Positions 8,130 to 16,975 of a DNA stretch of 64,000 bases are shown piece after piece. The stretch is from contig NZ_CP124747.1 in NCBI RefSeq assembly GCF_041860085.1, positions 1,054,001 through 1,118,000 on the forward strand. The letters run 5' to 3'. Position numbers and translations under genes: made by a program. The stretch is from Schlesneria sp. DSM 10557 (lineage in GTDB: Bacteria > Planctomycetota > Planctomycetia > Planctomycetales > Planctomycetaceae). The notes beneath the pieces were generated by a model. That model saw only the letters and a list, made by a program, of their open reading frames with translations, did no database searches and had not been told where the DNA came from. Numbering within the stretch: the stretch's first letter is position 1; each line of letters begins with the position of its first letter.

Positions 8130-8546
8130 CTATCGAACCCGCGTCGGAACGGGCACTTCAAGGTCAATTTGCTGATCGTCCTCATTCCAAGTCAGGCGCA
8201 AAGGTGACCGGGCAGGCTTGCGATAATCACCGGGCCACGCCAAGTGAGTCTCGCCAGCAGATTCGACGGTGAATCTGTAGTCCCCCGCTTCCAGCGACGC
8301 ACCTTCCAGGGAACCACTCTGACGTAATGCGAATTGGCCGTCGTGGGCAGAAATGGCAAAGGCGACAGGCGTTTCGTCGACGCTCTCCTCATCATTCATG
8401 CGATAGATGGAAATGTGAACATCGCCCACTACGTCACCTCCCGCATGGATGATGCCCGGGGTGCCACCAGGGATCTCGCGGGGTTTTCCGCAACCGGAAA
8501 TCAGCAGGCCCCAGGTGATGACCGCAAACCTCAAACCTGTTTTCAT
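8130..8546 (-). CDS. Small lipoprotein paired with DUF1559 protein
   Basis: The product is 138 residues, starting at the ATG at 8546 that has GAGGAG upstream. The signal peptide ends in a lipobox (LLISGC), so Cys is lipidated. The rest is a beta-rich domain (VVGDVHISIY ... DYRFTVESAGETHLAW) like the carboxypeptidase-regulatory or transthyretin-like folds in small planctomycete lipoproteins. It lies 42 bp after the DUF1559 gene, the usual arrangement in this phylum. The function is unknown; the protein is probably envelope-anchored and works with the pseudopilin-like partner. Confidence 0.75.
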   Translation of the reverse strand: MKTGLRFAVITWGLLISGCGKPREIPGGTPGIIHAGGDVVGDVHISIYRMNDEESVDETPVAFAISAHDGQFALRQSGSLEGASLEAGDYRFTVESAGETHLAWPGDYRKPARSPLRLTWNEDDQQIDLEVPVPTRVR

Positions 8547-8588
8547 AAGACAACTCCTCAGACAAAAAAGCACGCTCCAACAGTCCTG

Positions 8589-9581
8589 CTAGAACTCGCC
8601 GACATTCTCTCCGCCATTGCGTGAGAACAGGGCTCGCCAGATGCTGAGGTCGATACTGTTGGATACGAACCGGACACTGCCGTCGGCCAGTGAAACCTGG
8701 GTTCCGCCAGCATGGGCACTCCGGCTGCTCGAGAGCAGATCGCCGTGGAACGAGATGTCTGGATTCTTGCTGTTCGGAGTGAAAAACCCATTGACGAGCG
8801 TGTGAAAACTCGTTGTCCGAATCCATGATCCCGCTCGGGTTCCCAAATATCCTGTAGCTGCAGTCGCGGCGAGGTCTTCTGCTATGCGACCACAGGGTGA
8901 ACCACCCCCACCGGCCCGTCGCATCTGTCGTTGAGGATCTGTGAAAACCGTGGTTGAGACCGTGTCACGTCCACCAAATAACGTCTCGGCCATAAAAATG
9001 GTATTGCTGGTTCCGTCCGTGATGTCACGAAATCGCGTGCTCACACCGCGCCAGAAGAGCCCGTTGGGTGCCGGAGTTGAGGTGGCGCAATAGTTCAGAT
9101 TGTCTCCGGAACCGACATTGACCATGTAGTTCGTTCCAACCCACTCCACCCCACTATCGACGAGGACGGGATTGCCACTGTCAGATGGGCAGAGAAAGAC
9201 CTCAAGCCGCCGATTCTGAATCCCCTGCAGAGCAGGGTTAAGTACGGTGTTCGGTCCACTTCCCAGCATTAAAGGGAGATTGAAGTTGATCAGGTTGCTG
9301 AGGTTGCCCTGGTCGATATAGGGAAGTAGCTGAGCCTGGGCGGAATAGCCGGTGCTGTTGGAAGAAATCAGCGGAAGGACGCGGTGAGAACTTTCGTAAT
9401 TGTGCAGGGCCAACCCGAGTTGCTTCAGGTTGTTGCGGCACTGCGTGCGACGCGCTGCTTCGCGAGCCTGCTGGACCGCTGGCAGCAACAGAGCAATCAA
9501 GATTGCAGTGATCGCAATCACGACCAGCAGTTCGATGAGCGTGAATCCGTGCAGATTCCGCAACCAACGGGGACGAGTCAT
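8589..9581 (-). CDS. DUF1559 pseudopilin-like protein
   Basis: The product is 330 residues. A prepilin cleavage and methylation motif ([14 protein letters not shown], cut after Gly12, Glu17 at position +5) leads a long hydrophobic helix with QQAREAARR. The C-terminus has the [21 protein letters not shown] signature of the H-X9-DG domain. These define the large DUF1559 family of planctomycetes. The proteins are expected to be processed by a prepilin peptidase and assembled at the envelope, though their role is unsettled. It forms an operon with the lipoprotein gene at 8130-8546, and a 25-bp inverted repeat lies 125 bp upstream. Confidence 0.93.
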   Translation of the reverse strand: MTRPRWLRNLHGFTLIELLVVIAITAILIALLLPAVQQAREAARRTQCRNNLKQLGLALHNYESSHRVLPLISSNSTGYSAQAQLLPYIDQGNLSNLINFNLPLMLGSGPNTVLNPALQGIQNRRLEVFLCPSDSGNPVLVDSGVEWVGTNYMVNVGSGDNLNYCATSTPAPNGLFWRGVSTRFRDITDGTSNTIFMAETLFGGRDTVSTTVFTDPQRQMRRAGGGGSPCGRIAEDLAATAATGYLGTRAGSWIRTTSFHTLVNGFFTPNSKNPDISFHGDLLSSSRSAHAGGTQVSLADGSVRFVSNSIDLSIWRALFSRNGGENVGEF

Positions 9582-9706
9582 ACCAACCTCCTAAGAAATA
9601 AAAACATCTGAGGGCGGCTCGGAGTGGTCCACCATAAGTCACGATTCGCCATAGACACCCCGCCGTCGAAATGATCCTATCGCCCCAAAACCGCTTTTGC
9701 AACTCT

Positions 9707-9731
9707 TGTGCATTTATATTTCATATGCACA
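9707..9731. promoter_or_regulatory. Inverted repeat upstream of the DUF1559 gene
   Basis: TGTGCAT (9707-9713) and ATGCACA (9725-9731) are perfect inverted 7-mers 11 bases apart, with an AT-rich centre (TTATATTTCAT). The site is 126 bp before the DUF1559 start on the minus strand, in otherwise featureless DNA. It could be an operator for a dimeric regulator, with the AT-rich core serving as part of a promoter. This is sequence-only inference. The rest of 9582-10127 shows no gene. Confidence 0.4.
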
Positions 9732-10127
9732 TGAATTGCATCTTGATTTCGTTGTCGTTAAGCTCCGGCATGAAATAAGTCGGCAAGCGGCCAGCAAGCT
9801 TTTTGTTCGTCCTCATCCGTTCGGATTGGCAATGCCTGCGACGGAAGCGGATGAAGAGGCCTCATGAACCGAGTACAGGTGATGACATTTTCAGTCGTCG
9901 TTCCGGTCGCCCCGAGGATTAAGGGGTAGCGAGCGATCGCGGGCTGGCGAACCTCCTTTGTTCTACCGACGGGGTCAGGGGACGAGGCCGCGCACCGCGC
10001 TGCAGTAGTTCCTCAAGCCGGGAATTCCGACTCGCACTGGCCGCCCTCAATGAAAATCTGCTTCCGGCCCTAAGCAGCCCTGCGCCTTCACATGCAACCC
10101 ATAACGTTAATCCTGGAGAACTACTCG

Positions 10128-11525
10128 ATGAGATCGAATCTGCGAAGTCAGCGCGGCAAATTGACGGGCTTTCTCGTGCTGACGGTGATGTCCACGTTCT
10201 GCATTGCGTCGAGCACAGCCGCTTCAGGCCAGCCGGAGCCCATGACACGGATCGTCTGGCAGGATCGGGACAGGAAAACGCTGATGTGGGGAGATCTGGT
10301 CAAAGCCGGAGCGAGCCTGATCCTCAAACCGGGAGGGCCTGTTCATGGTTTTCCCAAGCTTGACAAGGAACGTCACGAACTGGTGCAGATGGAGCGCATT
10401 GGAAATGTCTTGCTTGTCGGAGTACGGGATGATGATAGCGGCCAATTTCTCAGCGGGTGGGTCGCAATTGATCTGGGGGTTGACGAGATGCCGCACGGCG
10501 ATCATTCCGATTTCACCTATCGCAGTCCCCCGCAGGTGCTGGCCAGTGTACTCGACCAGTCTCAGGGAAATCCGGCCCACCTCTATGTCTACGACAAGGC
10601 GTTTTACCTGGCAAATGACAGTCTGTCCGGTTACACGCGGCTGACTCCCGCACAGTTGACGGGACCTGCCGACCAGCGGAAGGGAACATTTCATCGCGGC
10701 GGCGGTGCGCACATCACACTGGCCGCGGTTGATCACAAGGTGGGATATGGAACGTGGATCCCCGGCGGAGGTCCCGATAAGGGCCGAATCGATGTTTCGG
10801 ATCTGACAAAAACCGGCGACGACTCAATCGCTTATACATTCCATCTGCCTGTTGGCGGACTCCATGGTGCGGTTGCCAACTCTGGCCGGATCTTCTTCGC
10901 CCCATCCGATGGTGTGTACTGGGTCGATGCCGACCTGGAGCTGAAGCAGAAGGCAGAGACGGTCGTCATCAATCACCTTTCTCTGGGCAAAGACAAGGAT
11001 TCCGATCGCCCCCTGCGAACCGGGGCATTTACAAATCATCGGAACTGGGTGCTCTTTACAACCGGCGCGTTGGAAAACTCCGCTCTCTGCCTGCTCGACG
11101 CCGCGGCTCCTCAACCCGCGATCATCAGGTTGCCGATTTCCGTATCGGATGGGCTTTCACTGGTCACGCCAGACGCCTTCGCAACGGCTGGAGGAAAGCG
11201 ATATGCCTTTGTGTTTCAGAATCGAAAAGAAGGTGCCGTCCAAGAGAAGCTGACAATTGTTGATCTCGATCCGAATGGAGACCGGGACTTTGCCGATGCG
11301 GCGATCTCGAAAACGATTGACGTCGGTCCCAGCCGTGTAGAAGGACACTACGGACATCACACGATCAGTGTGGACGATGATGCGAAGTTTGGACTGATCT
11401 CGAATCCCGGGAGCGGTGAAGTGTGGCTCCTGTCGCTGGCTGAACTGAAGATCGTCGGCAAATACAAAGTGGGGGGGATGCCAACCAAGTTGATCGTTGT
11501 CGGCGGAGAAGAGAGCAAGCACTGA
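10128..11525 (+). CDS. Secreted beta-propeller-like protein of unknown function
   Basis: The product is 465 residues from ATG 10128 (CTGGAGAA upstream). The signal peptide (about 1-32) is followed by repeated beta-rich segments that look like propeller blades (NVLLVGVRDDD, KVGYGTWIPGGG, AVANSGRIFFAPSDGVYWVD, KLTIVDLDPNGD, FGLISNPGSGEVWLLSLAEL). No catalytic motif was recognised. The C-terminus ends at 11525 and the first permease gene starts about 300 bp on, in the same direction. It may be an extracytoplasmic partner of the ABC exporter or simply a neighbour. Confidence 0.7.
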   Translation: MRSNLRSQRGKLTGFLVLTVMSTFCIASSTAASGQPEPMTRIVWQDRDRKTLMWGDLVKAGASLILKPGGPVHGFPKLDKERHELVQMERIGNVLLVGVRDDDSGQFLSGWVAIDLGVDEMPHGDHSDFTYRSPPQVLASVLDQSQGNPAHLYVYDKAFYLANDSLSGYTRLTPAQLTGPADQRKGTFHRGGGAHITLAAVDHKVGYGTWIPGGGPDKGRIDVSDLTKTGDDSIAYTFHLPVGGLHGAVANSGRIFFAPSDGVYWVDADLELKQKAETVVINHLSLGKDKDSDRPLRTGAFTNHRNWVLFTTGALENSALCLLDAAAPQPAIIRLPISVSDGLSLVTPDAFATAGGKRYAFVFQNRKEGAVQEKLTIVDLDPNGDRDFADAAISKTIDVGPSRVEGHYGHHTISVDDDAKFGLISNPGSGEVWLLSLAELKIVGKYKVGGMPTKLIVVGGEESKH

Positions 11526-11828
11526 GGGGGCTTTCCGCTCGCTCTAAAGAAGCAGGCTGGGAGAGGGACGAGCAATCCAGCAACGGAAGTTCCGCTCAAA
11601 GTAAAGCGGTGCTACGCATTTCAGCTCACAGCCTGCTGGCCCCGTGCACAGGCTCCGATGCCGCCCCGACAGCACCGGGGAACTCGCATTACTCAAGGGC
11701 CTGCGCCGGCTGCTTCAACAGCTGTCAGCACCTCCTGCAAGCAGAGTGTCAGAATTCGGACTCTCTCTATTTTTACGAATTGGCACTCAATTCCTGCCTA
11801 TCCACTTTGTGAACGTGAAACGAAACCA

Positions 11829-13247
11829 ATGCTGTGGACGATTGCCAGAAAGGAACTGAGCGAACTCGGGCGCGATCGCTCCGTCGTGGCTGTACTGGCG
11901 ACCTACGTGATGATGTTGTTTATCAGCTGTCTGGTGTCTCAATGGATCTGGGCAGAACGAGCCTCTGCCCAGGCGTGGCGGCAGCACGCGGCGCGCGAGG
12001 ACTGGCTCAACCAGCCGACGCAAAGTCCTCACCAGGCCACGCATCGTGGGACCGTTGTCTATCAACGCCCCTCTCCCTTGGCGGGGGTCGATTCCGGAGT
12101 CGCCCCCGAACTGGGAACAGAAATTCGGCTGGAAGCTCATCAGCGCCACGAGACGGTCAATGCGGCGAGAGAGAACCACGTCAGAATGCTGCGGCTCGAT
12201 TTTATCACTCCTGCCTTGTTGCTGCAGGCGATATTGCCTCTGGTGATCATTCTGATCAGCCACGGTCTCATGTCGCGCGAGCATGAGCAAGGGACCTGGG
12301 GGCTTCTCGCCAGCGTCGGCCTGACCTGGCGGAAGGCCGTGTTTGGCAAATGGTTGGCCGTGTATTGCGTCGCGGTTGGACTGAGTGTTCCCGTCCTGCT
12401 GACGTTAATTTTAACGGTAATCTGGCCTCTGCGAGGAATCGAGATGTCTTCACAGGTGCTTGCAGTTCGTGCGGCAGCTCTCTACGGATCGAACCTGCTC
12501 TACCTGGCAGGTTGGTGCGCGGTCGGCACGGCATTATCGGCTCGCTTCTCTGCAGGGACATCGTTCGTGTTGTTGATCTCGTGCTGGGCAATCTGGACGC
12601 TCATCCTGCCACGTCTGGCAGTCGACCTGGCTGATTCGCGTTTTCCACTTCCCGACGAACGGAGCCTGCGTGATTCCCGTGCTACGGCAGTGCGGCAGGG
12701 GTCCGACGGCCGTCATTCCCTGCAGGAATTCCATGCGGCTCTCGAGCAGGACCTGCTTCAGAAATACGGCCTAGCGAAGTTGACGGACTTACCGATTGAC
12801 CTCCGGGCGGCGCGCCTGCTGGCCGGTGAAAAGTTTACGAATGCACTGGACGATCAGGCAGAGAGACAGATCAGCGAAATTTTTCAGCAGCAGTATCGCG
12901 TTGTCGAAGACCTGGTCTGGTTCTCTCCTTACCTGTCAATCCGGTCGATTTCTTCCGCACTGGCCGGCACAGATCGTGGTCATCACGACACCTTCATCAA
13001 CGCGGCCGAGCAATATCGCCGGGCATTCGTTGAGTCGATGAATACTGCGGAAATGGAACGGCAATTTCCTGGAACTGATGCGGCAGCGGCAAGAGCCTTT
13101 TGGAATCAGGTGCCTGAGTTTCAACAGCACTTTCCTTCTGCAACAACTGTCCTGAGCGCCCACCGTCGGTCATTGGCAGGACTGTTCTTCTGGTGTCTCG
13201 CGCTGGCGATGCTCGCGTTACTGCTCCCACGAGGGGGACTGTCTTGA
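11829..13247 (+). CDS. ABC-2 type permease, DUF3526 family (first)
   Basis: The product is 472 residues from ATG 11829; the frame is open further upstream but the conserved opening MLWTIARKELSELGRDRS fits ABC-2 permeases. The N-terminal span is followed by a large extracytoplasmic loop. Then come spans around LLLQAILPLVIILISHGLMSREHEQGTWGLLAS (the family's coupling-loop region) and further spans, with a C-terminal span at LAGLFFWCLALAMLALLLP. DUF3526 permeases act with NosF-like ATPases to export or modify envelope substrates. The stop overlaps the next start (TTGA). Confidence 0.85.
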   Translation: MLWTIARKELSELGRDRSVVAVLATYVMMLFISCLVSQWIWAERASAQAWRQHAAREDWLNQPTQSPHQATHRGTVVYQRPSPLAGVDSGVAPELGTEIRLEAHQRHETVNAARENHVRMLRLDFITPALLLQAILPLVIILISHGLMSREHEQGTWGLLASVGLTWRKAVFGKWLAVYCVAVGLSVPVLLTLILTVIWPLRGIEMSSQVLAVRAAALYGSNLLYLAGWCAVGTALSARFSAGTSFVLLISCWAIWTLILPRLAVDLADSRFPLPDERSLRDSRATAVRQGSDGRHSLQEFHAALEQDLLQKYGLAKLTDLPIDLRAARLLAGEKFTNALDDQAERQISEIFQQQYRVVEDLVWFSPYLSIRSISSALAGTDRGHHDTFINAAEQYRRAFVESMNTAEMERQFPGTDAAAARAFWNQVPEFQQHFPSATTVLSAHRRSLAGLFFWCLALAMLALLLPRGGLS

Positions 13248-14728
13248 AAGTTTTCGCTGGCATCACGACCGAACTGAGACGCGAATGGCATCTGGCGGTC
13301 TCAGACCCCGCTGTACCGGCAACTCTGGGCGTGGCAGCGGTGTTGACATTGCTGGCCCTGCTTTCGGGAATGCTGCGCACTCAGGAACGATGGGAGCGGC
13401 AACAGATTCTCGAGCAGGAAAACGTGCAACAGCGTGCTTTTTTGGAGTCCGCTTTTGATGACGATTCCACTTCAAACAGGGAACTAAGCGGGCTGACGCA
13501 GGCTCAGCAGGATCGTCGGTCAGAGTTGCAGATGTCTGCCAGATCCGCCGATCTTCTGAGATTCACGGGAGGCCATTGGCGTGCAATGCTTCCCCCTTCC
13601 GTGCTGGCAGGGCTGTCGACTGGTGCCAGTGGCGAATGGCCCGATCATTACGACCATGCCGGATCTTCAATCACTGCCACGGTGTCACGAACGATGCGCA
13701 CCAGTCCCATCCTCGCCGCGGTGGGAACATTTGACCTGACATTACTGATCGGGGCCATACTCCCTTTGGCAGTCATTGGCCTGACTTTCAACGTGGTCGC
13801 TGTAGATCGGGAACTGGGGCGTTGGGATCTGATTCGCTCGCAGGCGACATCAACGTTCCGGCTCGTCGTCATACGCAGTCTCATCCGTGTTACCGCAATC
13901 GCCTTGGTCGTCTTCCTGTTGACGGTCTCCTGGATACTCATCGCCCCCGTCGGCGACGTTGACCTGGTCGCGATCAGGAACATTGCTCTCTGGGGCGGGT
14001 GGCTGTTTGTTTATCTTGCCTTCTGGGGGGCTTTGGCGATCCTGGTCAGTTCCTTCAAGCTTTCGTCATCCGGAAGCGGATTGCTGCTGTTGCTGTGTTG
14101 GTACGTGCTGGTCCTTGCGGTTCCATCCGCTGTGGAGCATGCGATCAATACTCGCTTTCCACTGCCCCGTGCTTCGGATCTCATCGCCATGGAAGCCGAC
14201 GTCAGAAAGCAGCTCGAACAGGATGTGGACGTCGTCTGGGCCGAATTCCTGCAACGCCATCCTGGCATCACGCTGGACGAGGACGATCCTCAACGGGAAT
14301 TCGTGCTGCGTGATCTTGCTCTGATCAAAGCCATCCGGTCAGAAGCCCATCAGAGAACAGAAGAGTACTTTCTTAGATTTCGACAGCGCGAAGAGCAATT
14401 GGACCTCTGTCAGATGCTCTCGCCGCTGCTCGCCTGGCGGACAGCGGCTGATCAATGTGCAGGAACCAGTCTGCGCCACTTCTTGGGGCTGGCACGTGAG
14501 ACAGCTGCATTTCACGATCATTACCTCAGTCATTTCGAGACTCTATCACTTGAGGGTCGCGAGCTGATGCTGACAGACATGCGAGAACTTCCGAGGTTCC
14601 AGGTCAAGAATCTTCCCTCGCAACTGGATCAAGCCCCCTTACTGTTGTCGGCAACATCCTTGTTGCTCTGGACCGCGATGGGCGGTTGGACGAACTGGCA
14701 AATGATGCAACGAAGTGACAGACATTAA
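13244..14728 (+). CDS. ABC-2 type permease, DUF3526 family (second)
   Basis: The product is 494 residues from TTG 13244, which overlaps the previous stop and has GAGGGGGA just upstream; longer in-frame starts would overlap the previous gene by 50 bases. It has the same layout as its neighbour: an N-terminal span (LGVAAVLTLLALLSGML), a big loop, then LLIGAILPLAVIGLTFNVVAVDRELGRWDLIRSQ and several spans. It probably forms a heterodimeric membrane channel with the first permease. The adjacent ATPase gene overlaps or abuts its end. Confidence 0.87.
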   Translation: MKVFAGITTELRREWHLAVSDPAVPATLGVAAVLTLLALLSGMLRTQERWERQQILEQENVQQRAFLESAFDDDSTSNRELSGLTQAQQDRRSELQMSARSADLLRFTGGHWRAMLPPSVLAGLSTGASGEWPDHYDHAGSSITATVSRTMRTSPILAAVGTFDLTLLIGAILPLAVIGLTFNVVAVDRELGRWDLIRSQATSTFRLVVIRSLIRVTAIALVVFLLTVSWILIAPVGDVDLVAIRNIALWGGWLFVYLAFWGALAILVSSFKLSSSGSGLLLLLCWYVLVLAVPSAVEHAINTRFPLPRASDLIAMEADVRKQLEQDVDVVWAEFLQRHPGITLDEDDPQREFVLRDLALIKAIRSEAHQRTEEYFLRFRQREEQLDLCQMLSPLLAWRTAADQCAGTSLRHFLGLARETAAFHDHYLSHFETLSLEGRELMLTDMRELPRFQVKNLPSQLDQAPLLLSATSLLLWTAMGGWTNWQMMQRSDRH

Positions 14729-14744
14729 CTGTAGAAAATCCAAC

Positions 14745-15446
14745 ATGCTGGAAGCCCGAGAACTCACCAAAGCCTATCGCTCACATGTGGCGCTGAGCCA
14801 GCTGAATCTGTGCATTCTACCGGGCGAAGTCTTTTGCCTGCTGGGCGCCAATGGCGCTGGCAAATCGACCACCATCAAACTGTTCCTGAATTTCATCAGC
14901 CCGACTTCTGGTGAAGTAAAGATCAACGGCCTCAATCCCCGGGCCCATCCCGCACAGACCAGATCCTGGCTCGGCTATATTCCAGAACAGGTCTCGCTGT
15001 ATCCTCGCCTGTCAGGGATTGAGAATCTGAGATATTTTGCTTCCCTAGCGGGAGAAAGCAACCTGCACCGTCAGCGACTATCAGACGCATTGAAACAAGC
15101 GGGGTTGCCTGAAAGTGCGATCGATCGAAGAGCAGCCGATTATTCCAAGGGAATGCGACAAAAAGTCGTGATCGCCCTGGCACTTGTCCGTCGCGTCAAG
15201 GGCCTGTTGCTGGATGAGCCGACCTCGGGGCTTGATCCTCAAGCGGCACACGAGTTCTCGCGAGTCCTGCGTCAATTGAGCGACGAAGGTGTGGCAATCC
15301 TGATGGCCAGTCATGACCTCTATCAAGTTCGCCAGATCGCCTCACGAATCGGCATTATGCGACAAGGCGTTCTCGTCGAAACATTCCAGTCAATGGACGT
15401 CAGTCATTTAGAACTGGAGCAACGGGCACTGCAGTTGATGAAATAA
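14745..15446 (+). CDS. ABC transporter ATP-binding protein
   Basis: The product is 233 residues from ATG 14745; a GTG at 14715 would overlap the permease end. Walker A is GANGAGKST (34-42), the signature is YSKGMRQ (133-139), Walker B is LLLDEPTSGLDP (154-165) and the switch His is in ASHD (190). It is of the CcmA/NosF-type class. It drives the two DUF3526 permeases. The substrate is unknown; the system lacks a periplasmic binding protein, which suggests export or envelope work. Confidence 0.95.
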   Translation: MLEARELTKAYRSHVALSQLNLCILPGEVFCLLGANGAGKSTTIKLFLNFISPTSGEVKINGLNPRAHPAQTRSWLGYIPEQVSLYPRLSGIENLRYFASLAGESNLHRQRLSDALKQAGLPESAIDRRAADYSKGMRQKVVIALALVRRVKGLLLDEPTSGLDPQAAHEFSRVLRQLSDEGVAILMASHDLYQVRQIASRIGIMRQGVLVETFQSMDVSHLELEQRALQLMK

Positions 15447-15496
15447 CGCAGTTGATTTGCCAAAAGGCGCATCGCTTAATGGATTGAGGCTCGTGA

Positions 15497-15522
15497 GTCA
15501 TCCAGTGGGTCGGTTGGATGAC
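15497..15522. terminator. Hairpin between convergent ABC and MFS genes
   Basis: GTCATCCA (15497-15504) and TGGATGAC (15515-15522) form a perfect 8-bp stem with a 10-base loop. It sits between the ABC ATPase stop (15446) and the convergent MFS stop (15540). It is a plausible bidirectional terminator, but no clear T-run is present. Confidence 0.4.
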
Positions 15523-15539
15523 CAGATGGCATTGGAAAT

Positions 15540-16838
15540 TCAGTCGGCCGGTTTGTCGTCAGTCTTTTGAGTCTGGACGATGGGGTCGATTCCCCACCAG
15601 AGCAGGGCACCAACGATGACGATGGCGCCGGCGACGGCCAGGCTCATTTTCCAGCCAAGAACTTCGCCGTAACGTGCAGCGAACAGGGCTCCCAGCCAAG
15701 GAGTGATATAGGGCGAGATTGTTCCCCCCAGGTTTCCGACGGTATTCATCAGGCTGCCAGTGATACCGCCATAACGACCGCCCAATTCCACGGAGGTTGT
15801 CCAGAACGGGCCTTCGCAGGCTCCGATCAAGGCGGAAGCGATCGCCAGTGAGATAAAAGTGAGTTGAGGATCGGAGGTGATGAGGCCCAATTCGAATACG
15901 GCCCCGCTGGCAATCATACCGATGACGGGAACGATGGCCCGCCTGAGCCGTGGCGAAAGCGATTGCGGAACCAAGTCCGTAAGCCAGCCACCGCAGACCA
16001 TGCCGATACCCATAGCACCCGTAATGATCGTCGAGTAGTCGCGAGCAACAGACTTGTCCAAATGTTGAATCGTCTCGAAGAAGTATTGAATCCAATAGAA
16101 GAACAGATATTGAAAGTAGCCGTACGCTCCGTAGCTCAGTGCGATACAGATGACGCTGCGCTGCAGCAGGACCGGGGAGATCTCCCGAAACGACATGGTC
16201 GGACGCTTTGTCACTGCCCGATGAGCATCCGTGTTCTCGTTCGGACGTGTGCTGAGTGTCCAGATGAGTGTTACGATCAGCGTGACAACGCTCGAGATAA
16301 TGAGGGCCGTTGACCAATCGAAGTTGTCAATCATCGATCCCATCACACGGTAGGTCGATGCGATCCCAATGATTGCCCCGAACGTGACCAGCCCGTTGGC
16401 GAAAGCCCGAGATCGGGGGGCGACGCGTTCACACACCATCGCTGCGGACGCGGGATGTAGAGGAGCATTGAAGATTCCAAGTGCAGAACGGATCACAACG
16501 AGACTCGTCCAAAGAGCGAGTGCGTCGCTTTGCAGAGCAGACGCTGCGGCATTCAGTCCAACGAAGACGACGGAGCCGAAGCCCCAGAACATCAGGGCTG
16601 CGCGAGCCCCGTATCGATCGATTAACCAGCCACCAGGCAACATTGCCAGCGTGTAAGAAAGCAGGAACGCAGAGTAGACCAACCCCATCCTTTCCGGGGT
16701 GAGCCCATATTGGGGAATCAGCCGTTCGCTGCCGATGACAGAAATACTGATGCGATTGAAGTGTCCACAGGCGACAACCAGCATGAGCAGTGGAACTGTT
16801 CGACGCAGACCAGCATTCGTCGCAGTGGATTCTGTCAA
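15540..16838 (-). CDS. MFS transporter, ACS-like (anion:cation symporter)
   Basis: The product is 432 residues with about 12 hydrophobic segments. The loop 2-3 motif is GGWLIDRYGARAAL, and RSALGIFNAPLHPASAAMVCE resembles the ACS family motif of sugar-acid and hexuronate importers. The start is TTG 16838 with a weak ribosome-binding site. It is the last gene of the sugar-acid island, 137 bp after the dimethylformamidase-like gene. By family and context it likely imports a sugar acid or other carboxylate; the substrate is not readable from sequence. Confidence 0.85.
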   Translation of the reverse strand: MTESTATNAGLRRTVPLLMLVVACGHFNRISISVIGSERLIPQYGLTPERMGLVYSAFLLSYTLAMLPGGWLIDRYGARAALMFWGFGSVVFVGLNAAASALQSDALALWTSLVVIRSALGIFNAPLHPASAAMVCERVAPRSRAFANGLVTFGAIIGIASTYRVMGSMIDNFDWSTALIISSVVTLIVTLIWTLSTRPNENTDAHRAVTKRPTMSFREISPVLLQRSVICIALSYGAYGYFQYLFFYWIQYFFETIQHLDKSVARDYSTIITGAMGIGMVCGGWLTDLVPQSLSPRLRRAIVPVIGMIASGAVFELGLITSDPQLTFISLAIASALIGACEGPFWTTSVELGGRYGGITGSLMNTVGNLGGTISPYITPWLGALFAARYGEVLGWKMSLAVAGAIVIVGALLWWGIDPIVQTQKTDDKPAD

Positions 16839-16975
16839 GGTTACAGTCCAATGGTCGTCACCCGTCGCGGCCTATAGAGCCGGGACGCGCGACGACGTGA
16901 GGTTAATGGCAAATTCTGCGGCACTCCAGTCGAGGGTTCAGCGCGACAGATCCGATCTGCCGCGATGATCCGCAA

